57,301 bases of DNA, taken from the NCBI GenBank assembly GCA_022750455.1, contig JAKIVR010000007.1, forward strand, positions 1 to 57,301. Reading direction: 5' to 3'. Position numbers and translations under genes: made by a program. Shown here in pieces: positions 1 through 8,275 of the stretch; positions within the stretch are counted from its first letter, which is position 1; every line of letters starts with the position of its first letter. Source of the DNA: Thermoplasmata archaeon. Its GTDB lineage: Archaea; Thermoplasmatota; Thermoplasmata; Lutacidiplasmatales; UBA184. The notes under the pieces are model-generated. The model saw only the letters and a list, made by a program, of their open reading frames with translations. It was not told the origin of the DNA and ran no database searches.

Positions 1-163
1 CCTGGAGGCGGCGATACTTCTCCTTCAGCTCCCGATGCTCTTGCTCGATTCGGTCGGCTCGTTCGAGCCGCTCCCGAAGCTTCTTGCGATCGGGCGGATA
101 GATCGTGATGGGCTCATCGTCCTCGGTCGGGGCGAACTGGAAGGCCGAGCGCGCCGAGAGCAC
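1..163 (-). CDS. partial protein with charged coiled-coil N-terminus
   Basis: This is the N-terminal end of a gene that runs off the left edge, so it is absent from the ORF track. A GTG start preceded by GAGGGG opens a frame of 54 codons without a stop. The peptide begins with a short segment ending FQFAPTEDDEPITIYPPDRK and becomes strongly charged and helical (LRERLERADRIEQEHRELKE), which is typical of a coiled coil. An N-terminal coiled coil like this is found in proteasome-activating nucleotidase, but nothing diagnostic is visible and the function is unassigned. It lies downstream of tRNA-Met on the same strand. Confidence 0.5.
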   Translation of the reverse strand, partial: MLSARSAFQFAPTEDDEPITIYPPDRKKLRERLERADRIEQEHRELKEKYRRLQ

Positions 164-378
164 TGTCCCCTCGGCAAGAGGGAAAGAGCTACCTAGAGAA
201 AGTACTTTCGGTACTCAAGAATCGAGGGGAAAGTGGTGGTCACAAACCTGAGCAGCTACGACCCGTGACCTCTCAGGATTCTGGCACAAGTCTTCGATCC
301 AAGGGCCGGGCCGATTTGAACCCCCGGGGGCGGTGTTGGAAAGAGAATTCGAACGGCCCGAGGGTTCAAATACGACTT
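164..378. other. intergenic spacer with tRNA T-arm-like repeats
   Basis: No gene is convincing here; the 71-codon minus-strand ORF in the track is an antisense or spacer frame. The spacer contains a 14-base direct copy of part of the tRNA-Met T arm (ATTTGAACCCCCGG at 314-327, repeated at 391-404 inside the tRNA gene). It also has an inverted 10-base copy (GGGTTCAAAT at 362-371). These may be remnants of decayed tRNA sequence or an old integration scar. Confidence 0.45.
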
Positions 379-479
379 GTCGGGGGGGGGATTTGAACCC
401 CCGGCCCCAGGATCTCTCCCGCGACGGCAAAGCCGTCGCGCTATGAGTCCCGTGCTCTACCGGTCTGAGCCACCCCGAC
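379..479 (-). tRNA. tRNA-Met (CAT) with intron
   Basis: The cloverleaf folds cleanly: acceptor GTCGGGG pairs with CCCCGAC, the D stem is GCTC/GAGC, the anticodon stem is CGGGA/TCCTG with loop CTCATA-A, and the T stem is GGGGG/CCCCC around TTCAAAT. A 28-base intron (plus-strand 414-441) sits between positions 37 and 38 and contains a strong hairpin, GCGACGGC-TTT-GCCGTCGC, as expected for the bulge-helix-bulge substrate of archaeal tRNA endonuclease. No CCA is encoded. The G1:C72 pair argues for elongator Met over initiator; a CAT-anticodon tRNA-Ile2 cannot be fully excluded by eye. Confidence 0.9.
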
Positions 480-513
480 GTCGGCGCGCCCGGGACTCCT
501 CACGAACGGACGG

Positions 514-1215
514 TTATGCGGTTGACGGCTCAGGAGACGCCGGGGGCTCGATCGGGGTCTCGGCCGCCGGCATCGACTCCGAGGTCGGCTCCTCGTCGGG
601 GATGGTCCCGAGGATGGTGGAACTGCGGATCTCGATTTTCTTCAGCGGATAGAGCGTTCGAAGGCCCTGGGCGACCAGCCGGGAGAGCTCCCCTCCGAGC
701 ATGTCGCGGATGAACTCGGGGGCGGTGCGGGTGGTGGCGCTCTCGACGAGGATCGCCTTGAACCGGTGGCGGAGCTCGGTCTGCAGCCGGGATTGCAGCC
801 GCTGCTCCCCGACCGCGACCGCCTTGAGGACGATCTGGACTCCGTCCTTGGTCGTGACGGTGACGACCGCTTCGATCTTCGAGCGCTTGCGGCGGGCGAG
901 CCGGCGCACATAGTCGGTGGTCAGGTCGTGCCCGACGAGCCGGGTCTCGGCGATCCCGTCGCCGGTGATCGCGGTGATGGAGAATCGGAGCTTGATGTGG
1001 GCCTTGCCGACATCGGAGCCCCCGCCGAGCTCCTGCATGGTGGTCTCGAGGGAACGGCCGATGATGCTCTCGGACTCGGTGGCCATCGTCTCGCCGAGGG
1101 CGGCGTGCTGGAACAGGCCCGGGGCCCGGACCTTGAACCACTGCTTGGCCCGCCACTTGTCCTTGACCGTCCGGGTCAAGGTCGTCTTCTTCTTGTCGGA
1201 GTCCGTCTCGGCCAT
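514..1215 (-). CDS. rps3ae: 30S ribosomal protein S3Ae (eS1)
   Basis: The 233-residue product matches the archaeal/eukaryotic small-subunit protein eS1. It has a basic lysine-rich start (DSDKKKTTLTRTVKDKWRAK), then KQWFKVRAPGLF, the conserved central segment around GRSLETTMQELGG and KAHIKLRF, and the VTVTTKDG region. The C-terminal tail is acidic and proline-rich. The true start is the ATG at 1215, not the much longer track ORF, which extends antisense into the next gene. A TATA-like element (ATTATGTA on this strand, 1246-1253) lies about 35 bases upstream. tRNA-Met follows about 35 bases downstream on the same strand and may be co-transcribed. Confidence 0.95.
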   Translation of the reverse strand: MAETDSDKKKTTLTRTVKDKWRAKQWFKVRAPGLFQHAALGETMATESESIIGRSLETTMQELGGGSDVGKAHIKLRFSITAITGDGIAETRLVGHDLTTDYVRRLARRKRSKIEAVVTVTTKDGVQIVLKAVAVGEQRLQSRLQTELRHRFKAILVESATTRTAPEFIRDMLGGELSRLVAQGLRTLYPLKKIEIRSSTILGTIPDEEPTSESMPAAETPIEPPASPEPSTA

Positions 1216-1245
1216 CGTGGGGTAGCGCCGCCCACCGGGGCACCC

Positions 1246-1253
1246 TACATAAT
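1246..1253 (-). promoter_or_regulatory. TATA-like box of rps3ae
   Basis: ATTATGTA on the minus strand is an isolated A/T-rich island in a very GC-rich spacer, about 35 bases before the eS1 start codon. It fits an archaeal TATA box giving a very short leader. Confidence 0.55.
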
Positions 1254-1383
1254 GGTGCCGACCCGGGCCGTTGGGCGATCTACGGGGGTCGACCCGGTCG
1301 GCCCCCCTCCGAGCCGATTCGGCGTGCGCCGTTCGACCGCCGTGCGCGGCAAGCATGATATGGCCGCCGCGCTCGGCTCGCCT

Positions 1384-2928
1384 ATGGCTGGTCGTTCGAC
1401 CCCCGCGCCGAAGGCAACTGCCCCCGCCGGCGCCCAGGCGACGGCGGCGGACCTCCAGAGCCGGGGCGTGATCCTCGAGAGCCCCACCCAGCGGTTCCGA
1501 ACCGAGGTTCTCCGACTGCTCGCAGCGTTGCGGGCCAAGGGCCTTTCGCAGGAGGAGGCGATCGCGGCCCTCTTTCCGCGCACCGTGCTCGAAGGTTCGA
1601 CGTACGAGGACGTCGTCGCCGCCCTGGTGTCGGGTGCCCACCTGCTGTTCTTCGGGCCTTCGGGCGCCGGCAAGACGACGCTCGCCAAGGAGCTCTGGGA
1701 CCTGTATCCGAAGACCACCTGGGTCGTCCACGACTGCCCGGTCCTCGACCATCCTCTGAGCGTCGTCGACCCCGCCACCGCCCGCCGCTTCCCCCCGTGC
1801 CCGATCTGCCAGCGACGGTTCGCCCCGAACAACGACGTCGCCCGGTTCGATCCCGCCAGCGTCGACCCGACGCAGGTCCCGGCGGACAACGTCCAGCTGC
1901 GGGAAGGATTCGGCCTCGCCCGCCTGCAAGGAAGCAGCGAAGTGTTCCCGGACCACCTGACGGGCAACGTCAACCTCCGTCGCCTCGAGGAGATCGGGGA
2001 TCCGATGAGCCCGCTCGTGCTCGAGCCGGGCAAGCTGCTCCAGGCGAACCGGGGCATCCTCCTCGTCGACGAGATCGGCAAACTGCCCCTCGGCACCCAG
2101 AACGTCCTCCTCCAGGCGCTTCAGGAGGGGACGGTCACGCCGTCCAAGTCGAGGGAGAGCTTCCCCGCGGCGTTCGTGGCGATCTGCACCTCCAACCTCT
2201 CCGACCTCGACAACATCAACGACCCGCTCTCCGACCGCCTGACGAGCATCCACGTCGGCTTCAACCCGCACCACGCCGCGAACCGCCGGATCGTCTCAAT
2301 CGGGACCGCCGCGAGCGGGGCCCCGTACGTTCCCGAGATCCTGGTCGACGCGGGCGTCCGCGTCATCGAGTCGTGGCGCCTGAAGGCCGGCGACGACAAT
2401 CCGGACGTGGGCGAGGTCGGTTCGAACCGCACGCTGCTCGATGTGACCCAACGGACCGGCGCGTTCGCGACGTTGGGCGGCCGCGCGGTGCCCAGCGCCG
2501 AGGACCTGCGCGCCGGGCTCTGGCACGCGATGCGCGGCCGGATCCGCGCCCGCAGCGGCGACGCCTTCCAGCAGAACTCCAAGCGCGTCGCCGAGTTCCT
2601 CGACCGCGGCATCGAGGAGGCTCTCAAGCAGAGCGCCCTCGTCTACTGGTGCCGGTACTACACGACCGTCCTGAAGGAGAACGCCGTGGAGTCCCAGGCG
2701 CTGATCAGCGAGGGCCGGCGCCTTCTGCCGGACCCCGCGGTCCAGGCCCAGCTCTCCGGAGCCGACGGGACGTTCCCGCGGTTCCGTGCATTCCAGGAGT
2801 TCGTCAAGGCCCGGGAGGCGCCGAGGGCCCCCGCCACGGAGCGGGACGCCGCCCTCGCCGAGTTCGCCCTTCTCGACAAGTTCTCGCTCTTCACCTGTAC
2901 GCCGGGGAGCGAGGACGACGTCCGCTAG
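1384..2928 (+). CDS. Mg-chelatase subunit I-like AAA+ ATPase
   Basis: This is a 514-residue AAA+ protein of the ChlI/MoxR helix-2-insert type. Walker A is GPSGAGKTT near residue 92, Walker B GILLVDEIGK near 224, followed by a sensor-1-like AICTSNLSD. Unusually, a CPIC pair lies between the two Walker motifs. ChlI-like ATPases remodel partner complexes together with a vWA-domain protein, and such a protein is encoded directly downstream. The start is chosen at ATG 1384 because a TATA-like ATGATAT lies about 26 bases upstream; ATG 1360 is the alternative. The track ORF from 766 is antisense to eS1 in its first part. No porphyrin genes are near, so a chelatase role is not supported. Confidence 0.85.
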   Translation: MAGRSTPAPKATAPAGAQATAADLQSRGVILESPTQRFRTEVLRLLAALRAKGLSQEEAIAALFPRTVLEGSTYEDVVAALVSGAHLLFFGPSGAGKTTLAKELWDLYPKTTWVVHDCPVLDHPLSVVDPATARRFPPCPICQRRFAPNNDVARFDPASVDPTQVPADNVQLREGFGLARLQGSSEVFPDHLTGNVNLRRLEEIGDPMSPLVLEPGKLLQANRGILLVDEIGKLPLGTQNVLLQALQEGTVTPSKSRESFPAAFVAICTSNLSDLDNINDPLSDRLTSIHVGFNPHHAANRRIVSIGTAASGAPYVPEILVDAGVRVIESWRLKAGDDNPDVGEVGSNRTLLDVTQRTGAFATLGGRAVPSAEDLRAGLWHAMRGRIRARSGDAFQQNSKRVAEFLDRGIEEALKQSALVYWCRYYTTVLKENAVESQALISEGRRLLPDPAVQAQLSGADGTFPRFRAFQEFVKAREAPRAPATERDAALAEFALLDKFSLFTCTPGSEDDVR

Positions 2929-4708
2929 CGCCCGCGGCCTCCCCGACTGCTCCCTCGCGACCGACGACGTCTCGAGCGACGATCTCCTCGATCGGATCGA
3001 CCGGACCACGCTGGTCGAAGCGCTCGCGCAAGAGGGCGTCGACGCCGCGGACCGGCTCCTCAACCAGCAGGCCGGGACCGATCGGGAGCTGGCGAACCGT
3101 CTGGAGCGGCTCCGCGCCCGCCTCCGGCAGCAGTACCTCGCCCGTCTCCATCGTCTCGAGGGGGAGTACGGGGACCGGATCCGCGAGCTCCACACGCTCC
3201 GGGGGCAGGAGGCGGCCCAGGTGGACGCCGAGATGCGCGCGCTGGAGGCGCGTCTCCGCCGCGCCCGGAGCTGGGACGGGGCCGGGTTCGACTCTGACCT
3301 GCTGGACGGCGTGCGGGAGGCGCTGTTGCTTCCCGAGATCGCCGAAGCGCCGGCCCGGAAGGTCGGCCTCCTGGCGCGGTTGAAGGCCGCCCTGGCCCGA
3401 TTCATCGACTGGCTGCTCGGACTGTTCGGCCGCAAGTCCCGGCGACCGGTCCCCGCGCCGGTCAAGGGACGACAGATCACGCTCGCCGCGCTCGCGATGG
3501 ACGGTCGCGCCATGGCCCCGTCGGACCTCGGGGAGGCGATCGCCCGCCTCGCTCCCGAGGACCAGTCGACCTTGCGCAGCGGGGTCGAGAAGACGGTCCA
3601 GCGCCGGGAGGCCGAACTGCGCGAGGAGGCCGAGGCGAAGCGTCGGGCCGCCGAGCGGGAGCGGGCGCAACTGGAGGCGGAGCGGGACGAGGCGAAGCGC
3701 CGCGGCGAAGCGGCGGCGGACAAGGAGGTCCGCTCCCAGGTCCACGACCAGCTGACCCAGGAGCTGAAGGACCGCGGCCTTGTCACCGAGAGGAACGGGG
3801 AGATCGCCGTCACGTACACCCTGATCGAGCGGTTCGCCCGCCTGCTGTTGGAGGAGGAGCGCCGGTCGCTTCCGGGATCCGTTCAGATGAGCCGCCGGGG
3901 CGGCGGGGCGACGGGGATCTACGAGAAGTCCCGGCTCCGGCAGCCCGAGGAGGTCGCCCACCTCGACATCGTCTCCTCGGTGATCGCGTCGCGGCTCGTC
4001 GGCTCGAAGCACCTCGACGAGTCCACGAGCATCGTCTTCCGCGAGGTGATGAGCGAGCGGGTCCACGTCGTCCTCGCGCTCGACAAATCCGGCAGCATGG
4101 ACGAGGCCGGCAAGTTGACGGCCGCGAAGAAGGCGCTCCTCGCGCTCTACACCGCCGTCCGGCAGCGGTATCGGGACGCCACCGTCGACGTCCTCGCGTT
4201 CGACAACGACGTGCGCGCCCTCGACCTCCTCGAGCTGTGGGAGTGCCGCCCCGGCTCGTTCACGAACACGGGCGAAGCGCTGCACGCCGCCCACCTGTTG
4301 CTCCGCAGCTCCCGCGCCACGAGGAAGGAGGTGTTCCTGGTCACCGATGGATTGCCCGAGTCGTTCACCGATCGGGATGGGCAGGTCCGCTCCGGCCTCG
4401 TCGAGGAGGCGCTCGACTCGGCGCTCCTGCGCGCGCACGAGCTCGCCACGGTGACGCCGCTCGCGTTCACGATGATCCTGCTCAAGTCGGAGCACCCTGA
4501 GTACGAGGTCGCCGCGCGCCAGATCACCCGGGTGCTGGGCGGCGAGCTGATCGTCACGGACCCGTCCCACCTCGGGTTCGAGCTCCTCGTGCGCTGGGCC
4601 GGCGGGCGGGAGACGGCGCGAGCCCCCGAGCCGTCGCCCTCCGGTTCCCTCGCACCGGCCCCCGTCCCCCGCAAGAAGAGCCGGCGGGATCGCCGCATGG
4701 GTGGGTAG
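2786..4708 (+). CDS. vWA-domain protein, partner of the ChlI-like ATPase
   Basis: The C-terminal third is a von Willebrand A domain with an intact MIDAS motif (ALDKSGSM near residue 432, then TNTGEALH and LVTDGLPE). Before it are a hydrophobic segment (FIDWLLGLFG) and a long Arg/Glu-rich coiled coil (about residues 265-320). This arrangement resembles ChlD/ViaA-type partners of MoxR/ChlI ATPases. The start is doubtful. The only upstream canonical start, ATG 2786, forces a 143-base overlap with the ATPase gene through a Ser/Arg/Pro-rich, shadow-like segment. The next in-frame starts (GTG about 3222, ATG 3234) would remove plausible helical sequence starting around DDVSSDDLLDRI. A non-canonical start or a sequence error near 2900 is possible. 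Confidence 0.8.
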   Translation: MHSRSSSRPGRRRGPPPRSGTPPSPSSPFSTSSRSSPVRRGARTTSASARGLPDCSLATDDVSSDDLLDRIDRTTLVEALAQEGVDAADRLLNQQAGTDRELANRLERLRARLRQQYLARLHRLEGEYGDRIRELHTLRGQEAAQVDAEMRALEARLRRARSWDGAGFDSDLLDGVREALLLPEIAEAPARKVGLLARLKAALARFIDWLLGLFGRKSRRPVPAPVKGRQITLAALAMDGRAMAPSDLGEAIARLAPEDQSTLRSGVEKTVQRREAELREEAEAKRRAAERERAQLEAERDEAKRRGEAAADKEVRSQVHDQLTQELKDRGLVTERNGEIAVTYTLIERFARLLLEEERRSLPGSVQMSRRGGGATGIYEKSRLRQPEEVAHLDIVSSVIASRLVGSKHLDESTSIVFREVMSERVHVVLALDKSGSMDEAGKLTAAKKALLALYTAVRQRYRDATVDVLAFDNDVRALDLLELWECRPGSFTNTGEALHAAHLLLRSSRATRKEVFLVTDGLPESFTDRDGQVRSGLVEEALDSALLRAHELATVTPLAFTMILLKSEHPEYEVAARQITRVLGGELIVTDPSHLGFELLVRWAGGRETARAPEPSPSGSLAPAPVPRKKSRRDRRMGG

Positions 4709-4850
4709 CGCCGGCCGCCCAGGTCCATCGGGGAGGCGATCGCGCCCAGGGGGACGTGAGGTCGGGGCCCGGCCCTCCTCGTCGTCACGACCAGTCGTTC
4801 GGTTCGCTCCCGCGCCAACGATATCCCGCCGCGTCCTCTCTTCCCGGGCG

Positions 4851-5627
4851 ATGCCGAGGGGGCGCCCCACCGCGGACTGGGCCGCCTGGCTCGCGAGCTG
4901 GGACCGCCAGCAGTCCTCGTTCATGCCGACGAGGGAGCACCGATTCGAGGTGATGCTCGACGTGCTCCAGTCGTCGTTGCCGCCCCGATTCACGGCGATC
5001 GACCTCGGGTGTGGCCCCGGATCCCTGAGCGAGAGGCTCCTCACCCGCTTTCCCCGGGCCCGGACCGTCGCCGTCGACTTCGACCCCGTCCTGCTGCGCC
5101 TCGGCGAGAGGTCGCACCCGACGCTGCGCGGTCGCATCCGCTGGGTCGACGTCGACATCACCTCCGCCGACTGGACGGAGAGCCTTCCGGTCCGGAAGGT
5201 CGACGCCATCGTCAGCACCACGGCGCTCCATTGGCTCGAGGGGAAGGAGATCAAGCGGCTGTATGCGGACCTCGGGCGCCTGCTCCGCCCCGGAGGGGTG
5301 TTCCTGAACGGGGACTACCTGCCGTGGTCGGAGGAGCGACGCACGCTCCGCCGCCTCTCGGCCGGGGTGCGCACGGCGAAGGCGGGCGGGAGAGACCCGC
5401 GGGCCTCATGGGAGCGCGAATGGAACCGATGGTGGAAGGGGATCGAGAAGGAGCGGGCGCTCCGCACGGCGTTCCAAGAGCGAAAGGTGCGCGGGTACCG
5501 ACCTCACCCCCACCACGAGGACCTCTCGCTCGGTTTCCACAAGCGGGCCCTGCGCCGGGCCGGGTTCCACGAGGTCGCTGTCGTCTGGCAACGGTTCGAG
5601 AACCGTGTCCTCCTCGGGATCCGCTAA
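4851..5627 (+). CDS. class I SAM-dependent methyltransferase
   Basis: The 258-residue protein has a Rossmann-type SAM domain: motif I AIDLGCGPGS near residue 47, the acidic VAVDFDP that ends strand 2, VDVDI, then STTALHWL and LLRPGGVFLNGDY. HWL after motif IV is common in trans-aconitate/UbiE-like small-molecule methyltransferases, but the substrate is not predictable. The ATG at 4851 is preceded by ATATC about 27 bases upstream, which suits a leaderless transcript. It follows the vWA gene by 142 bases on the same strand. Confidence 0.8.
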   Translation: MPRGRPTADWAAWLASWDRQQSSFMPTREHRFEVMLDVLQSSLPPRFTAIDLGCGPGSLSERLLTRFPRARTVAVDFDPVLLRLGERSHPTLRGRIRWVDVDITSADWTESLPVRKVDAIVSTTALHWLEGKEIKRLYADLGRLLRPGGVFLNGDYLPWSEERRTLRRLSAGVRTAKAGGRDPRASWEREWNRWWKGIEKERALRTAFQERKVRGYRPHPHHEDLSLGFHKRALRRAGFHEVAVVWQRFENRVLLGIR

Positions 5628-5703
5628 GCCGCCCGACTAGGGTTGCCACTCGAACCTGTTGCCTTTAAGCCGCGAGGCCGACGGGTAGTTCGGGTCGATT
5701 CCC

Positions 5704-6102
5704 ATGGGGACTTCCGAGAAAACTGAATTCCGCCGCCACCTTCACGAGATGGGCCACGCCGCCGGTTCGATGGGACACGATGTCCGGGTCGAAGGGGAGC
5801 TCGCCGCCGAGAGGCTGAAGGATCTGCCCGAAGAGACCGCCCGGGCCGCGAAGTACATCGCGTACGACATCCAAGATGGACTGGCCGTCGCGGGTCAGGA
5901 GATCCGCGAGGACATCCACAAGGTGCCGGGCGAGGTCCGCGATGGACTGCAGATCGTCGGTCACGGCGTCGCACGCGCCGCCGAGGCGACCCACGAGGCC
6001 GTCGAAGACGCGGAGCACGTGGCGAAGGAGACGACCAAGAACGGGTTCGCCCGCGCCGCGGGCGTGAAGCGCAAAGCGATGCGCGAGTGGCACGGGGCGT
6101 AA
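5704..6102 (+). CDS. amphipathic-helix repeat protein, function unknown
   Basis: This small hydrophilic protein of 132 residues has no membrane segment and no cysteine. It is built of amphipathic helices with an imperfect internal repeat (IQDGLAVAGQEIREDI versus VRDGLQIVGHGVARAA) and many Ala, Glu, His and Lys residues. The pattern recalls apolipoprotein- or LEA-like proteins that bind membranes or protect against stress, but that is only a resemblance. A TTTAAG element lies about 38 bases before the ATG. It sits alone between the methyltransferase and arginine deiminase genes. Confidence 0.7.
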   Translation: MGTSEKTEFRRHLHEMGHAAGSMGHDVRVEGELAAERLKDLPEETARAAKYIAYDIQDGLAVAGQEIREDIHKVPGEVRDGLQIVGHGVARAAEATHEAVEDAEHVAKETTKNGFARAAGVKRKAMREWHGA

Positions 6103-6213
6103 GCCCGCCCTCCGAGCGAGGGAGCGACCGGTCCCGGCGGGAGAGACCCTCCCGGGCCCGGCCGAAGCGTCATCCGTGCCGAAGGCTCCTCACGACGGGG
6201 TGCGAGAAGCTCC

Positions 6214-7494
6214 GTGACCGCGCGCGTCACCGCCGAGTGGAACCCGTTGCGCCGCGTGGTGGTCCGCTCCCCGGGCATGGAGGCGTTCTTCGGCCTCCTG
6301 GAGCCGTATGCGGCGCTGTACGAGCGGGTCTTCTCCCTCGCCAAGGCTCGGAAGGAGCACGAAGAGCTGGTCGAGACGTTGCGCACCGGCTTTGGGGTCC
6401 ACGTCGCCTACCTCGACCAGATCCTGTTGCAGGCCGCCGGACGCCAGACCCATGTCGCCGAGGAGCTCGTGGAGCGCGTCCTCGCCACCGTCGCGTTCCG
6501 GGGTCCGACGGCGGCCCGGGCCCGGCGGGAGTTCCGCCAATCGATCCGCTCTCTCGACAGGGAACAGCTGATCGAGACGCTCGTCCTCTCGCCGGAGTTC
6601 CGGTTCGAGCAGGGCCGAGGCCCCCGCTCCGTCGAGAGCTACGCGACGCTTCGCCAGCCGCTCACGAACCTGTTCTTCCTGAGGGACCAGCAGGCCGTGA
6701 CGGACCGGGGGATCGTGCTCGGTCGGCCGGCGAAGCCGCCCCGCCGCCGGGAGGCCGAGCTGACCGGCTTCATCTGGCGGGTGAGCGGCGAAGCGCCCGT
6801 GGCCGAGATCCAGCGCGGAACGTTCGAAGGCGGCGACTTCCTGCCGGCAGGTTCGTTCGCGCTCCTGGGGACCGGCGACCGGACGAACGCCACGGGCGTC
6901 CAGGAGTTCCTCGCCGGCGGTGTCGGCGTGCCCGAGGTCGGGGTCGTCCACCAGCCGCGCCATCCGCTCCTCGACCGGGCGGACCCGATGGTGAACATGC
7001 ATCTCGACACGTACCTCAACTTCCCGGGGGAGGGGATCGCCGTCGGCTACCGGGAGATGCTGGCCCTCGCCCGGGTGGACATCTACCACCGAGAGGGCGG
7101 CAAGTACCGAAAGCGCGAGTGCTCGTGGCTGCTCCCGTACCTCGAGAAGATCCACGGGTTCCGGGTCATCGGCATCTCCACGCTGGAGCAGCTGTGCTAC
7201 GCGTCGAACTTCCTGACCGTGCGGGACCGCGCGATCGTCGTACCGGACGTCGCCCGCAACGCCGAACGCGTCTTGGCGAACCTAGGTCGAGTCGCCGAGC
7301 GCGACCCCCGGTACAACCGACTGTACCTGCAGGCGGCCCACGACTACGCCGAGCTCCGGGCGAACGGGCAGTTCTTCCCCCACAAGCCCGCGGCGAAGGA
7401 GCTCGGCCTCGAAGCCGTCCGCGTCCCGTTGGAGAACTTGACCGGGGCGTTCGGCGGGGCCCACTGCCTCACGGCGACCCTCGAGCGGGGCTGA
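6214..7494 (+). CDS. arcA: arginine deiminase
   Basis: The 426-residue product matches arginine deiminase, which converts L-arginine to citrulline and ammonia. Guanidino-group-modifying landmarks are visible in order: an N-terminal EWNPLRRVVVRSPG, FEGGDF (catalytic and substrate Asp region), MHLDTYLNF with the catalytic His, and the C-terminal GGAHCLT carrying the nucleophilic Cys at about residue 417. Length is normal for the family. The start is GTG. No ornithine carbamoyltransferase or carbamate kinase is adjacent, so the ATP-yielding pathway is not complete locally; ammonia release against acid is an alternative role. Confidence 0.92.
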   Translation: MTARVTAEWNPLRRVVVRSPGMEAFFGLLEPYAALYERVFSLAKARKEHEELVETLRTGFGVHVAYLDQILLQAAGRQTHVAEELVERVLATVAFRGPTAARARREFRQSIRSLDREQLIETLVLSPEFRFEQGRGPRSVESYATLRQPLTNLFFLRDQQAVTDRGIVLGRPAKPPRRREAELTGFIWRVSGEAPVAEIQRGTFEGGDFLPAGSFALLGTGDRTNATGVQEFLAGGVGVPEVGVVHQPRHPLLDRADPMVNMHLDTYLNFPGEGIAVGYREMLALARVDIYHREGGKYRKRECSWLLPYLEKIHGFRVIGISTLEQLCYASNFLTVRDRAIVVPDVARNAERVLANLGRVAERDPRYNRLYLQAAHDYAELRANGQFFPHKPAAKELGLEAVRVPLENLTGAFGGAHCLTATLERG

Positions 7495-7507
7495 ACGGAC
7501 CGTCGCC

Positions 7508-8275
7508 CTACGGTTCCCGCCACCGCGCCAGCTGCATGGAGGCGAGGACGAAGAGCAGCGTGAACCCGACGAGGCCGACGAGGTCAAAACTGGCCGACGA
7601 GAGGATCGGGTTCCCGTTGATCGACGCGACGCTCAGTCCGGCCGCGCGATCGGCCAGCTGCCCGGCGTAGGTCGAGGGGACGAGGAACGCTAGCCAGCGG
7701 TACCCGGGCGGGATCACGCTCATCGGGTAGAAGACCGGGGGCAGGACGGAGAGCGCGGTGAAGACGACCGCCCCGATCGGCCAGATCTCCCGGAGGCGCC
7801 GGAAGAACGTGGAGAGCAGGAATCCGAAGCTGCTCGCCATCAGCCACGTCAGCAGCACCACGCCGAGAAGCGCCAGGACCGGGAGGGCGCCGATCCCCGT
7901 GACGATCCAGAGGATGACGAGGAACATCACCAGCGCGGGGAGGGTGAAGGCGAGCTCGCTCAGCGCCATCCCGAGGGCGTACGCCGTCGGCCGGACTGGG
8001 CTCGCCACGAACACCTGCTGCAGCTGGCGCTCGAGCCGGAGGTACGCGCAGTCGTTCATGATCCCGTTCCCCGTGAACAGTGCCGTGAACAGGATCGCGC
8101 CGACGATCCCGTACGGCAGGATGGCGCTGGGCGCGATCACCACCAGGAAGAAGACCAGCGTGAGCGGGGTGAGGAACCCGGCGAGCAGCATCACCGGCGA
8201 CCGCCACAACGGCACGATCCCGTTGGCGTAGCTCAGGCGCACGACGGCGTTCCCCTGGACGCGCCAGTTCACCAT
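7508..8275 (-). CDS. ABC-2 type transporter permease
   Basis: The 255-residue integral membrane protein has about six hydrophobic segments and the layout of ABC-2 export permeases (cytoplasmic amphipathic start, RLERQLQQVFVASPVRPTAY between early helices, LASMQLARWREP tail). Its start overlaps the end of the ATPase gene by seven bases, so the two form one transcription unit and presumably one exporter. Likely substrates of the family are drugs, lipids or polysaccharides; none can be chosen here. It is convergent with arginine deiminase. Confidence 0.88.
   Translation of the reverse strand: MVNWRVQGNAVVRLSYANGIVPLWRSPVMLLAGFLTPLTLVFFLVVIAPSAILPYGIVGAILFTALFTGNGIMNDCAYLRLERQLQQVFVASPVRPTAYALGMALSELAFTLPALVMFLVILWIVTGIGALPVLALLGVVLLTWLMASSFGFLLSTFFRRLREIWPIGAVVFTALSVLPPVFYPMSVIPPGYRWLAFLVPSTYAGQLADRAAGLSVASINGNPILSSASFDLVGLVGFTLLFVLASMQLARWREP

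Noticed and set aside
381-390. run of nine G as a slippery or phase-variable tract
   Set aside because: It is explained by the T stem and acceptor stem of tRNA-Met (five plus four C on the other strand).
1384-2928. true magnesium chelatase subunit I
   Set aside because: No large chelatase subunit or tetrapyrrole synthesis gene is near, and the family is widely used as a chaperone-type ATPase.
2891-5254. 787-codon minus-strand ORF
   Set aside because: It lies antisense to the vWA and methyltransferase genes and has no recognisable domain.
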